Source: Pseudomonas parafulva (GTDB lineage Bacteria > Pseudomonadota > Gammaproteobacteria > Pseudomonadales > Pseudomonadaceae). From it: DNA of 64,000 bases. Below the pieces are notes generated by a model that was given only the letters and a program-made list of their open reading frames with translations, ran no database searches and was not told the DNA's origin. Each line of letters begins with the position of its first letter. Positions within the stretch are counted from its first letter, which is position 1. Made by a program: the position numbers and the translations under genes. The stretch covers positions 744,001 to 808,000 of the forward strand of contig NZ_CP009747.1 of NCBI RefSeq assembly GCF_000800255.1, in the 5' to 3' direction. Positions 25,191 to 34,093 of the stretch are shown in pieces.

Positions 25191-26900
25191 ATGGCGACAT
25201 GGTTTCGCACGCGTGCCGCTCACGCGCTCCTGCTGCTGACTGTTGGTTTCTCCGGCGCCGACGCCCTGGCCGCCACGCCGCTGGAGCAAGACCTCATTCG
25301 CGATCGTCAGGACCGCCTGCTGCAAGAACAGCAGCGGCGCCTCGATGAGCTGCGCGACCTGCCTGGTAACACGCCGGCGCCCAGCACCCAGCCGCTGCCC
25401 GAAGACACCCGCTGCTTCACCATCCGCACCCTCGAAATCAAGGGGGCCGACAGCCTCAGCGCCGCCGACCGCGAGCGTCTGACCAAGCCCTTCATCGGCC
25501 AGTGCCTGGGCGTCAGTCAACTCAATGTCCTGCTCAAGGCCATCACCGACCTGTACCTGGACCGTGGCTTGGTCACCAGCCGCGCTTATCTGCCGCAGCA
25601 GGACCTGTCCAGCGGTCACCTGCAGGTGCTGGTGGTCGAAGGGCGTGTGCAAGGTCTGCGGGCTGACCCGGCCAGCGGTCTGTCGCCGCGTGAGATCGCC
25701 ATGGCCTTCCCCGGCCGTGAAGGCGAGGTGCTCAACCTGCGCGAGATCGAGCAGATGGTCGACCAGCTCAATCGCCTGCCTTCGACCCGTGCGCAAATGG
25801 AGCTGCTGCCCGGTGACGCCGTCGGCGCCAGTGTGGTGCAGGTCAAAGGCCAGCCCGACAAGCCCTGGCGCGCCTCACTGTCGCGCAACAACGAAGGCCA
25901 GCGCAGCACCGGCGAGCAGCAGGTCAACCTGGGTTTCGAATGGGACAGCCCCCTGGGCCTGGCCGACCAACTGAGCCTGCGCGGCGGTCACGATGTGGTC
26001 AGCGACCACACGCAAGGGTCGAAGAACGGTACGCTGGCGTACAACCTGCCCTGGGGGTGGTGGAACTTCAGCTACAGCTACAGCGAGTCCGATTACCGCT
26101 CCGAAGCCCAGGCCAACGGCTTCACGTTCAAGCAGACCGGAGACAGCCAGAACCACCAACTGCGCGCCGACCGTGTGCTGCACCGCGATGCCACCAGCAA
26201 GACCTCGGTGAACGTCGGCCTGGCGCACCTGCGCACCAACAACTACATCGAAGACAGCCGCCTGCAAGCCAGCAGCAACCGCCTCAGCGAAGCGCAGTTC
26301 GGCATCAACCACGGCCGGCGTATCGGCACCGCCTTCGTCAACCTTGACCTTGGCACTCAGTCGGGCATCGGCGCCTTCGACGCCCAGAGTAACGGCCATC
26401 CCCAGCCCGGCGAGCCAGTGGCGCGCTACCGCAAGTACACCGCCACGCTGAGCTACGTGCAAGGCTTCCAGGTGCTTGGCGAGAACCTGTCCTTCTCCAG
26501 CCTGGCCACCGCCCAGCGCAGCGAGGACGTGCTGTTCAGCCCGCAGCGCATCAGCCTCGGCGGGCTGTCGTCGGTGCGTGGCTTGAAGGATCAATCGCTG
26601 TCCGGGGACAGCGGCGCCTACTGGCGCAACGACCTGCGCTGGACCCGACCGGTGACCTGGCCGGTGTTGCAGCCGGCGATCGCCGAGTACGGGATGGGCC
26701 TGGGCTATGACCTGGGCGTGATCCGCAACGACCGCTACAACGGCGACCGTCACGGCCGCGCCAGTAGCCACTCGCTGGAGTTGTTCGCCCGGGGCCGGCA
26801 CCTGGCTGCCAGCGTCACTTTCGCCCAGAGCCTGGAGCGCCCGGACGCCGTGCCCGACAAAGAGCGTCCGGTCTACTTCCGGCTCGACTTCTTCATCTGA
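25191..26900 (+). CDS. TpsB outer-membrane transporter (ShlB/FhaC/HecB family)
   Basis: A 569-residue protein from ATG 25191 with a signal peptide ending near ADALAA. It has an N-terminal coiled segment (RLLQEQQRRLDEL), a POTRA domain (TRCFTIRTLEIKGADSL to LVVEGRVQGL), a second POTRA-like part, and a C-terminal 16-strand barrel ending in the aromatic YFRLDFFI. The loop-6 signature is visible in SLGGLSSVRGLKDQSLSGDSG (VRG-y/F type). TpsB proteins secrete a large TpsA exoprotein through two-partner secretion. No TpsA gene with a haemagglutination-activity domain is in this window, so it is an orphan unless the partner is elsewhere. Confidence 0.92.
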   Translation: MATWFRTRAAHALLLLTVGFSGADALAATPLEQDLIRDRQDRLLQEQQRRLDELRDLPGNTPAPSTQPLPEDTRCFTIRTLEIKGADSLSAADRERLTKPFIGQCLGVSQLNVLLKAITDLYLDRGLVTSRAYLPQQDLSSGHLQVLVVEGRVQGLRADPASGLSPREIAMAFPGREGEVLNLREIEQMVDQLNRLPSTRAQMELLPGDAVGASVVQVKGQPDKPWRASLSRNNEGQRSTGEQQVNLGFEWDSPLGLADQLSLRGGHDVVSDHTQGSKNGTLAYNLPWGWWNFSYSYSESDYRSEAQANGFTFKQTGDSQNHQLRADRVLHRDATSKTSVNVGLAHLRTNNYIEDSRLQASSNRLSEAQFGINHGRRIGTAFVNLDLGTQSGIGAFDAQSNGHPQPGEPVARYRKYTATLSYVQGFQVLGENLSFSSLATAQRSEDVLFSPQRISLGGLSSVRGLKDQSLSGDSGAYWRNDLRWTRPVTWPVLQPAIAEYGMGLGYDLGVIRNDRYNGDRHGRASSHSLELFARGRHLAASVTFAQSLERPDAVPDKERPVYFRLDFFI

Positions 26901-27088
26901 CGGTCGAGTCGTACGCCTTGTCCATTCTTCGTGAAAGGGCCATCGCCTGGGGACGTGTGCCTCGGGGATTCGAGATATGGAGGGGCTGCCCTGAGCAGTG
27001 CTGCGTCTTTGCGACCTGCGCCGAAGGTGGCGAAGATCGCGCTGTGCTGAGGTGTTTCAAGCTTGGGGGGTGATGGCACGGCAGCCAG

Positions 27089-27649
27089 TCAGCACGCCCG
27101 CTGTGACCGACTCCAGAAGCCCACCGGTACGTGATCCACCAGCCACACACCATTGTCCGCTTGATAGAACCTCGCGCCAGCGTCGCGCATCTTCGCCGTA
27201 TCGATCTCCAGCAACACGGGCTCCCCGTAGCGTTTGCCCACGCCCAGGGCAGTCTGCGGATCTTCGCTGAGGTGCACATGGTGACGTGTGCCCGCTAGCA
27301 GCCCCTGGCGTTCGATGGAGGCCATGAAGCGGCTCGCGGTGCCGTGATAGAGCAGGGCCGGAGGCGTTTTCTCGACATGCTGGACATCCACCTGATCGGT
27401 GCTGTGGCCTTGGGCGGCGCGGATGTAGCAGGCGTCCTGCGAAAGGGTGAAGCGCTTCTTGTCGTTGGTATCGACCACCTCGCGCAGCGCAGCGAGGTCG
27501 AAGTTGCGCCCGTGTTGGGCGGCGTTCTGCAGCAGGGTATCCACTTCGGCCCAGCCATCGCGGTCCAACGTCAGGCCGATGGCGTGAGGTGCATGGCGCA
27601 GTACATAGCTCAGGAATTTGCTTATTTCGTCACGCTGTTTCTTGTTCAA
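27089..27649 (-). CDS. kptA: RNA 2'-phosphotransferase (Tpt1/KptA family)
   Basis: A 186-residue enzyme assuming the TTG start at 27649, eight bases after AAAGGA; the open frame continues upstream to 27877 without conservation. Tpt1 motifs are present: LSYVLRHAPHAIGLTLDRDGW, KKRF, IRAAQGHST, LYHGTASRF, HHVHLSED and KRYGEPVLLEID, ending with NGVWLVDHVPVGFW. It removes an internal 2'-phosphate from RNA using NAD+, a step of eukaryotic tRNA splicing. The bacterial role is unclear, since 2'-phosphate junctions are not a normal product of bacterial tRNA maturation. It stands alone. Confidence 0.9.
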   Translation of the reverse strand: MNKKQRDEISKFLSYVLRHAPHAIGLTLDRDGWAEVDTLLQNAAQHGRNFDLAALREVVDTNDKKRFTLSQDACYIRAAQGHSTDQVDVQHVEKTPPALLYHGTASRFMASIERQGLLAGTRHHVHLSEDPQTALGVGKRYGEPVLLEIDTAKMRDAGARFYQADNGVWLVDHVPVGFWSRSQRAC

Positions 27650-27894
27650 ACTCGAGTTCCTTTTTGTCTTTTCCTTTTTTGGCGTAGGAATTGTCGCCTT
27701 TGCACTCCTCGTGCTCAAGGCATCAGTGCTCAAGGCATCGGACTGACAAGCGCTTTGCCTCCTACCGCTATCGACCGAGCGGTGCCCCGCCTGAACGCAC
27801 AAGGTCATTGACCAGCAGACGTTTTGAACGCCAGCGACACGCCGCCGGTCCCACCCTCTGTACAGCCCTTCGCCCATTGAACGAGGCCACCGCC

Positions 27895-28305
27895 ATGAGC
27901 ACGAGCACCTACGACTGGGATCTGATCGAACGCCTGCTGCACGAAGTGCAGAACGGCGCAGGTGAACATTTCACTCCGCGCCCCTACGCCGAACAGCACG
28001 CGGCAGCGCTGGCCAGTGCCGGTGAGCCAGTGGGCGATGTGGACCGGCTCAAGACCCGCGCTTGCGAATACGAAAAGCTGCTGCTCGACCGTGGCTTCAT
28101 CGCCCCGCGCCCTGAAGAGGAGGGCGGTAATGGCGAGAATTTCGTGCTGACCGAACGCGGTTCGCGCCTGCTCAGCCTGATCGACAGTGCCATTCCGGGC
28201 GCCGACAGCCCGCGCCTGCGCCTTGATCAGGAGAGCGATGCCTTGGACGCCGCCACCTTCGACAAGGTGTCGGCCAAGCCGCAAATCACCCCCGGAGCGG
28301 TGTAG
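27895..28305 (+). CDS. hypothetical protein, DUF2513-like
   Basis: A 136-residue soluble protein with ATG 27895. It starts with STYDWDLIERLLHEVQNGAG and has a helical middle (DRLKTRACEYEKLLLDRGFI) followed by a winged-helix-like ending (FVLTERGSRLLSLID), the order seen in DUF2513 and phage-repressor-like small proteins. Function is unknown. It is close to kptA on the opposite strand and not clearly in an operon. Confidence 0.65.
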   Translation: MSTSTYDWDLIERLLHEVQNGAGEHFTPRPYAEQHAAALASAGEPVGDVDRLKTRACEYEKLLLDRGFIAPRPEEEGGNGENFVLTERGSRLLSLIDSAIPGADSPRLRLDQESDALDAATFDKVSAKPQITPGAV

Positions 28306-28490
28306 GTATCGCCATCGCAACAAGGTGAAACAGTTAACCGACCGTCGGCTGGCGCCTTTCGCGCTTGATCTGCGGCAGAATCGGCCCTATGTGTAGGATT
28401 AGACGCAGGCGACAATCAGAACATCCGACTATGATCTGTTTGACGCACCGCAGAACCGCTTCGCCGTGAGGCTGACCCGTAAAGGGGGCA

Positions 28491-28622
28491 ATGATGAATA
28501 AACCAATGACCAACTGGCTCCATGACCTCGGCGTCGCCTTGGGTCTGATTCCGCCACCGCTGCAGCCGGTGCCGGTTCCCAGCGACGCAGAACAGCGCAA
28601 GCGCCAGCCCCGTCGGCGCTGA
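28491..28622 (+). CDS. small PA1414-like protein (43 aa)
   Basis: This 43-codon ORF starts with tandem ATGs (28491 and 28494) preceded by AAAGGGGG. The peptide has a short amphipathic helix (TNWLHDLGVALGLI), a proline-rich centre (PPPLQPVPVP) and an Arg-rich end. It resembles the small PA1414-type proteins, and it sits next to the same symporter/gbuA/gbuR block that follows PA1414 in P. aeruginosa. In P. aeruginosa this ORF lies within the oxygen-responsive sRNA SicX. A strong terminator follows 11 bases after the stop, as for an independent short transcript. The match is from memory and synteny, so it is not certain. Confidence 0.7.
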   Translation: MMNKPMTNWLHDLGVALGLIPPPLQPVPVPSDAEQRKRQPRRR

Positions 28623-28633
28623 CCGCGACAGGA

Positions 28634-28674
28634 AAAAGGCCGCCGCCTCCTTGAGCAGGAGGCGGCGGCCTTTT
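28634..28674. terminator. strong bidirectional Rho-independent terminator
   Basis: A perfect 17-bp stem (28634-28650 with 28658-28674) with a seven-base loop is flanked by A and T tracts on both sides, so it can act on either strand. It separates the small PA1414-like ORF (plus) from the end of the symporter gene (minus). Confidence 0.92.
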
Positions 28675-28703
28675 GCGTTGCGGGCGAAAACGCCAGTCGT
28701 GGA

Positions 28704-30083
28704 TCAGGCCAGGTTGACCGCTGCCATCGGCTTGCGCGACAGCAGGCTGACCACGATGAAGCTCACCAGACCGACCGCCAGGCTGTAGTAGATCGGCGAG
28801 TTGGCTTCCAGGCCATCCTTGACCATGAACAACAGTGCCGTAGCGAAGCCCAGCGACATGCTGGCGATGGCGCCGGCGGTGGTCGCGCGTTTCCAGAAGA
28901 TCGCCCCGATCAGTGGGATCAGCATGCCGCCGACCAGCAGGTTGTAGGCCAGGGTCAGTGCGGCGATCACATCGTCCACCACCAGGGCGATGGCCAGCAT
29001 CGCCAGGCCGGTCAGCAGGGTGAACAGCCGGTTGACGTTCAGGCTCGACTGCTTGCCGCCGCGCAGCCGTGGCAGCAGGTCCTCGGTGAGGGTGGTCGAG
29101 GCGGCCAGCAGGCAGGCGCTGGCGGTGGACATCATCGCCGCCAGGGCCGCGGCCATCAGCAGGCCACGGATGCCGTCGGGCAGGGTGGTCTTGATCATTT
29201 CGGCGAAGGCGTTGTTGGGGTTGGCCAGGTCCGGCAGCAACACATGGGCGGCCATCCCGATCAGCGCGCAGGCCAGGCCGTAGATCACGCAGTACACACC
29301 GGCCGCGGTGCCGGCGCGCTGGCACACCTTGGCGTCACGTGCGGTGAACACTCGCTGCCAGATGTCCTGGCCGATGAGGATGCCGAAGAAGTAGATCAGG
29401 AAGTAGGTGACGATGGTGTCCCAGCCGATGGTGGTGAGCTGGAAACTCGCCGCTGGCAGCTTGGCCACCAAGCTGTCCCAGCCGCCGACCTTGAACACGC
29501 ACACCGGCAGCAGGATGAACATCAGGCCCACGGTCTTGATGACGAACTGGACGATGTCGGTGAGGGTCAGCGACCACATGCCGCCGATGGTCGAGTACAC
29601 CACCACCACGCCACCGCCGAACAGCAGCGCCATCCAGAACGGCACATCGAGCAGCACCTGCAGCACGGTACCCATGGCCAGCGTCGAGACCACCGCGATC
29701 ATCAATGCATAGACCAGCATGATCACCGCGCTGGCCTGGCGCGCCATGGGGTTGTAGCGGCGCTCCAGCACCTGGGTCACGGTGAAGATGCGCAGGCGCA
29801 GCAGCGGTTTGGCCAGGAACAGGTTGAGGGCGACGATGCCCAGGCCCAGGGCTGCGCACAGCCAGAAGCCGGAAATGCCGTGCACGTAGCCCAGGCGCAC
29901 GGTGCCGACGGTCGAGGCGCCGCCCAGCACGGTGGTGGCCATGGTGCCCATGTACAGCGTGGGCCCCAGGTTGCGTCCGGCCACCAGGTAGTCTTCGTGG
30001 GTTTTCGCCCGCCGCATGCCGTACCAGCCCAATCCCAGCATGCCGACGGCGTAGATCAGTACAACGATGATGTCCAAGGCCAT
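28704..30083 (-). CDS. sodium:solute symporter (SSS family)
   Basis: A 459-residue inner-membrane permease with about 13 hydrophobic segments. The SSS signature is recognisable in the N-terminal part (GRNLGPTLYMGTMATTVLGGASTVGTVRLGY) and around GLLMAAALAAMMSTASACLLAASTTLTEDL, the Na+-binding helix 8 region. It lies downstream of guanidinobutyrase on the same strand and is probably cotranscribed, so uptake of 4-guanidinobutyrate or a related guanidino compound is the natural inference. The family also includes proline, pantothenate and sugar carriers. Confidence 0.88.
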   Translation of the reverse strand: MALDIIVVLIYAVGMLGLGWYGMRRAKTHEDYLVAGRNLGPTLYMGTMATTVLGGASTVGTVRLGYVHGISGFWLCAALGLGIVALNLFLAKPLLRLRIFTVTQVLERRYNPMARQASAVIMLVYALMIAVVSTLAMGTVLQVLLDVPFWMALLFGGGVVVVYSTIGGMWSLTLTDIVQFVIKTVGLMFILLPVCVFKVGGWDSLVAKLPAASFQLTTIGWDTIVTYFLIYFFGILIGQDIWQRVFTARDAKVCQRAGTAAGVYCVIYGLACALIGMAAHVLLPDLANPNNAFAEMIKTTLPDGIRGLLMAAALAAMMSTASACLLAASTTLTEDLLPRLRGGKQSSLNVNRLFTLLTGLAMLAIALVVDDVIAALTLAYNLLVGGMLIPLIGAIFWKRATTAGAIASMSLGFATALLFMVKDGLEANSPIYYSLAVGLVSFIVVSLLSRKPMAAVNLA

Positions 30084-30219
30084 GGGTGTCTCCGATTATC
30101 TTTATTATGCGAGATCGATCCGGGCACGCTGACCGCGCCCGGTGCTCCTCATCGAGTGTTGGCGGGCCTCTATGGCCCTGTCCCACGGCTCCTGCCCGGG
30201 GTGTCGCATGGATTCGGGC

Positions 30220-31182
30220 CTAGCGGTGCACCACGCCCGGCAGCACGCAGAGCATTTCGAACAGCAGGTTCGCTCCCAGCAGCGAGGTGTTGCCGGTGGT
30301 GTCGTAGGGCGGCGAGACCTCCACCAGGTCGCAGCCGATCAAATCCAGGCCCTGGCAGCCACGGATGATCTCCATGGCCTGGATGGTGGTCAGGCCACCG
30401 ATCTCCGGGGTGCCGGTGCCGGGCGCCCAGGCCGGATCGATGCCGTCGATATCGAACGACAGGTACACCGGGCCACCGCCGACCTTTTCGCGCACTTCGG
30501 CCATGAGCGGTGCCAGGGATTGGTGCCAGCACTCCTCGGCCTGCACCACGCGAAAGCCCTGGCGGCGGCTCCAGTTGAAGTCGTCGGCGGTATAGCCCTG
30601 GGCGCGCAGGCCGATCTGCACCACGCGCTCGCAGTCCAGCAGGCCTTCTTCGACGGCGCGGCGGAAGGTGGTGCCGTGGGCGATCTTCTCGCCGAACATA
30701 TGATCGTTGACGTCAGCGTGGGCGTCGATGTGCACCAGGCCGATCTTGCCGTGTTTCTTGTGCAGGGCGCGCAGGATCGGCAGGGTGATGGTGTGATCGC
30801 CGCCCAGGGTCAGCGGGATGATGTTGTGTTCGAGGATCTGGTCGTAGGCTTCTTCGATGATGCGCACGGCGTCGAGCAGGTTGAAGGTGTTGATCGCCAC
30901 GTCGCCGATGTCGGCCACCGACAGTGAGTCGAACGGGGCGGCGCCGGTGGCCATGTTGTAGGGGCGGATCATCACCGATTCGGCGCGGATCTGCCGAGGG
31001 CCGAAGCGGGTGCCGGCGCGCAGCGAGGTGCCGATGTCCAACGGTACGCCGATGAAGGCCGCGTCCAGGCCTTCGGCGCTCTGCAGGTGGGGAAGACGCA
31101 GCATGGTGGCGATGCCGCCGAAACGCGGCATTTCGTTGCCGCCCAGTGGTTGGTGGAGAATCTTGTCCACGGTGGGCCTCAT
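30220..31182 (-). CDS. gbuA: guanidinobutyrase/agmatinase-family ureohydrolase
   Basis: A 320-residue arginase-fold enzyme with the binuclear Mn ligands in GGDHTITLP, HIDAHADVND and SFDIDGIDP. The family cleaves guanidino groups to urea plus an amine; with 4-guanidinobutyrate it gives GABA, with agmatine putrescine. The gene is divergent from a LysR regulator and followed by an SSS transporter, the arrangement of gbuA/gbuR in Pseudomonas, which favours guanidinobutyrase as the main role. Sequence alone does not separate it from agmatinase. Confidence 0.88.
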   Translation of the reverse strand: MRPTVDKILHQPLGGNEMPRFGGIATMLRLPHLQSAEGLDAAFIGVPLDIGTSLRAGTRFGPRQIRAESVMIRPYNMATGAAPFDSLSVADIGDVAINTFNLLDAVRIIEEAYDQILEHNIIPLTLGGDHTITLPILRALHKKHGKIGLVHIDAHADVNDHMFGEKIAHGTTFRRAVEEGLLDCERVVQIGLRAQGYTADDFNWSRRQGFRVVQAEECWHQSLAPLMAEVREKVGGGPVYLSFDIDGIDPAWAPGTGTPEIGGLTTIQAMEIIRGCQGLDLIGCDLVEVSPPYDTTGNTSLLGANLLFEMLCVLPGVVHR

Positions 31183-31394
31183 CAGTCGGTCGATTGTTGT
31201 GTTTGTTCGAACCTGTGTCGCGGCGCGCTCGAGCCAGGCACGGGGCCGGCGACCAGGGACATTTCGGCCGAGTGTGCGAGAGGTAGTGGCGCGGAAGAAT
31301 CGCTACCGACAAATACTTACTTCAGGAATTTCTAAACTATCACTCTCCAGGCGCGGTAGACTCTGTCGGAATTTTCCGAGTGGACCGGTGTGTC

Positions 31395-32288
31395 ATGGCC
31401 TCAACGCTGCCCGACCTGAAGCTGCTGCGCATCTTTGCCAGCGTGGTGCGTCACCAGGGCTTCGCCAATGCCCAGCGCGACCTCAACCTGTCCACGTCGG
31501 CCATCAGCACCTACATGAGCCAGTTGGAAAGCAGCCTCGGCCTGGTGCTGTGCCACCGCGGCCGTGGCGGTTTCAGCCTGACCAGCAAGGGCGAGCTGTT
31601 CCATCAGGAGACCTTGCGCCTGCTTGGCGAGCTGGACGGCTTCGAGCAGTACGCCGCCGCGCTCAAGGGCGAACTGCGCGGCACCCTCAACCTCGGCGTG
31701 ATCGACTCCACCGTGGGCGACCGCGCCCTGCCGCTGGCCGAGGCGATCGGTGCCTATAGCCAGGAGCACCCGGCGGTGCACCTGCACCTGTCGGTGTCCA
31801 GCCCCTACGAGCTGCAACTGGGGGTGCAGGACAACCGCCTGGACCTGGCCATCGGCGCCTTTTCTTCGCGCATGAGCGGGTTGCTGTACCAACCGCTGTA
31901 CCGCGAGCAGCACTGGCTGTACTGCAGCAACCGTCATCCGCTGTACGCCGAGCGACGCATCCCCGCCCAGGTCATCACCCAGCAGCGCATGGTCGGGCGC
32001 GGCTACTGGAGCCAGGCGGAACTGGCCCGGCATGGCTTCAAGCACAGCGCGGCCACGGTGGAGAGCATGGAGGCGCAGTTGATCCTGATCCTCTCCGGCG
32101 CCTACATCGGCTACCTGCCCGAGCATTACGCCCAGGCCTGGGCCGACAAAGGCGACCTGCGTGTGCTGTCGCCCGCGACCTTCGGCTACCAGGCGCCGTT
32201 TTCCCTGATCATTCGCCGGGGCCGCAGTCGCGAACCGCTGATCCAGACTTTTCGTGACTTGCTCAAGTCGCAGTTGAACGTCGGTTGA
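31395..32288 (+). CDS. gbuR: LysR-family regulator (GbuR-like)
   Basis: A 297-residue LysR protein, start ATG 31395 (MASTLPDLKLLRIFASVV) rather than the in-frame GTG five codons earlier. The winged helix-turn-helix occupies residues 5-65 (FANAQRDLNLSTSAISTYMSQLESSLG), followed by a periplasmic-binding-type effector domain. It is divergent from gbuA with about 210 bp between the genes, so it is the probable activator of the guanidinobutyrate operon. 4-guanidinobutyrate would be the expected ligand. Confidence 0.88.
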   Translation: MASTLPDLKLLRIFASVVRHQGFANAQRDLNLSTSAISTYMSQLESSLGLVLCHRGRGGFSLTSKGELFHQETLRLLGELDGFEQYAAALKGELRGTLNLGVIDSTVGDRALPLAEAIGAYSQEHPAVHLHLSVSSPYELQLGVQDNRLDLAIGAFSSRMSGLLYQPLYREQHWLYCSNRHPLYAERRIPAQVITQQRMVGRGYWSQAELARHGFKHSAATVESMEAQLILILSGAYIGYLPEHYAQAWADKGDLRVLSPATFGYQAPFSLIIRRGRSREPLIQTFRDLLKSQLNVG

Positions 32289-32447
32289 TGACCGGCGCCA
32301 CCCTGGGCCTGATCGGCCTTTTCCTATCACCGCGTCGTCGCGTCGGTGGCTGTTCGTCGAATGGCGTTATCCGGCACTGACGCGCTCTGCTAAACCTGTA
32401 AACGTTTTGTTCAATCCCTACACCCGAACCAGCAAGGACCGCCCGCG

Positions 32448-34013
32448 ATGCGCACGAATTTGCCCGTGACCGAGCAAGAAAGAACTTTCCCCAGTGAGCA
32501 GCGGCTGATCTCCACCACCGACCTGGACAGTCGGATCACCTATTGCAACGAGGCCTTCGTGGCCATCAGCGGTTTCACCTACGAGGAACTGGTGGGCCAG
32601 CCGCACAATCTGGTGCGCCATCCCGACATGCCACCGGCGGTATTCGGTCACATGTGGGACACCATCAAGCAAGGCAAAGCCTGGATGGGGGTGGTGAAGA
32701 ACCGGGCCAAGAACGGTGACTACTACTGGGTCAGCGCCTATGTCACGGCGGTCTACGAGAACGGTCGGCTCAGCGGCTACGAGTCGGTGCGCTCGGTGCC
32801 CAGCCGCGAACAGATTCGCCGCGCCGAGGCGCTCTATGCACGGCTCAATGCCGGACGTTCAGCGGTGCCGAAGGTGGCGCACCTGACCCAATGGCTCGGC
32901 ACCGGTGGACCCCTGCTGGTCGCGGCAGCGATCGCCGCCGCGGGCATGCTGTGGCTGCCGCTGCCGGGCGCCCTCGGCGTGCTGCTGGCCAGCCTGCTCG
33001 GCGCCGGCTGGCTGATCGAGCACCGCCAGAACCGGGCCATCCGCCGCACCCTCGCCGATCACCCCAAGGCCTTCACCAGCCCGCTGGTGGCGCTGACCTA
33101 CAGTGACAACCCGGGTCTGCGCGGGCAGCTCGACCTGGCCATCATCAGCGAAGAGGCGCGGCTGCAGACGGCCCTGACTCGCCTGGTGGACGCGGGCGTC
33201 GGGGTCAAGTCGCGGGCTGCGCAGTCGGCTGAGCTGTCCGACGCCCAGGCGCGGATGCTCGACCGTCAGCGCAGCGAAACCGACCAGTCGGCCACCGCCA
33301 TCGCCGAGATGGCCGCGACCATCCAGGAGGTCACCCAGAATGTGCAGAGCACCGCCCATGCTGCCGGCGATGCCGACCAGTTGGCGCAGCAGGGCAGCGA
33401 ACTGGCGCGCCAGAGCCTGCGCGCCATGGGCAGCATGAGCGAGGCGGTCGGTGACATCAGCCAGGCGGTCGACGCCCTGGCCGAGCAGACGCAGAGCATC
33501 GGCAGCGTGGTGGACGTGATCACCGCCATCGCCGAACAGACCAACCTGCTGGCGCTCAACGCCGCCATCGAAGCCGCGCGTGCGGGCGAGCAGGGACGCG
33601 GTTTCGCGGTGGTGGCCGATGAGGTGCGTTCGCTGGCGCAGCGCACCCGCACGTCCACCGAGGAAATCCACCAGATCATCGATACGCTGCGTGCTGGCGC
33701 CGAGCGTGCGGTGACCAGCGCCGGGCGCGGCGAGCAGATTTCCCGCGACAGCATGCACAGCGTCGAGGCGGTGCAGACGGCGCTGACCGGCATCGTCCAG
33801 GCCGTCAGCCGCATCACCGGCATGAGCCAGCAGATGGCGACGGCCTCCGAGCAGCAGAGCCATGTGGCCGAGGACATCAACCAGCAGATCGTGCGCATCG
33901 CCCAGTTGTGCGACGAGAGCGCCGGGCAGGCCAAGCAGGGCGCCGAGATAAGCCAGGACCTGGAGCGCATGGCCGAGTACCTGCACAGCTTGGCGGAGCG
34001 CTTCAGCCGGTAA
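32448..34013 (+). CDS. aer: Aer-type energy-taxis receptor (PAS-MCP)
   Basis: A 521-residue chemoreceptor. The N-terminal PAS domain (residues about 10-120) starts [38 protein letters not shown] and contains [17 protein letters not shown], highly typical of Aer; FAD binding is expected. Two hydrophobic segments lie at about 155-190. The C-terminal signalling domain includes the conserved hairpin [29 protein letters not shown]. Aer senses redox or oxygen changes through FAD and signals to CheA. AAGGA precedes the ATG by about ten bases. It is a different protein from the soluble, shorter BdlA family found near gbu genes in P. aeruginosa. Confidence 0.9.
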   Translation: MRTNLPVTEQERTFPSEQRLISTTDLDSRITYCNEAFVAISGFTYEELVGQPHNLVRHPDMPPAVFGHMWDTIKQGKAWMGVVKNRAKNGDYYWVSAYVTAVYENGRLSGYESVRSVPSREQIRRAEALYARLNAGRSAVPKVAHLTQWLGTGGPLLVAAAIAAAGMLWLPLPGALGVLLASLLGAGWLIEHRQNRAIRRTLADHPKAFTSPLVALTYSDNPGLRGQLDLAIISEEARLQTALTRLVDAGVGVKSRAAQSAELSDAQARMLDRQRSETDQSATAIAEMAATIQEVTQNVQSTAHAAGDADQLAQQGSELARQSLRAMGSMSEAVGDISQAVDALAEQTQSIGSVVDVITAIAEQTNLLALNAAIEAARAGEQGRGFAVVADEVRSLAQRTRTSTEEIHQIIDTLRAGAERAVTSAGRGEQISRDSMHSVEAVQTALTGIVQAVSRITGMSQQMATASEQQSHVAEDINQQIVRIAQLCDESAGQAKQGAEISQDLERMAEYLHSLAERFSR

Positions 34014-34093
34014 GCGCGAAGAGGGCGTCATCACGGCGATCAGCAGCCACACCGCAGGCCGGTGTGGCACACTGCGCGCCTTGAGGAGAGCCC

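Noticed and set aside
27650..27877. N-terminal extension of KptA to 27877
   Set aside because: It would add 76 residues with no family counterpart and contains a tandem duplication. The TTG at 27649 with an AAAGGA site gives the normal family length.
32448..34013. BdlA as identity of the PAS-MCP gene, by synteny with PA1423
   Set aside because: The protein has 521 residues with one PAS domain and membrane segments, and a start typical of Aer. BdlA is shorter, soluble and has two PAS domains.
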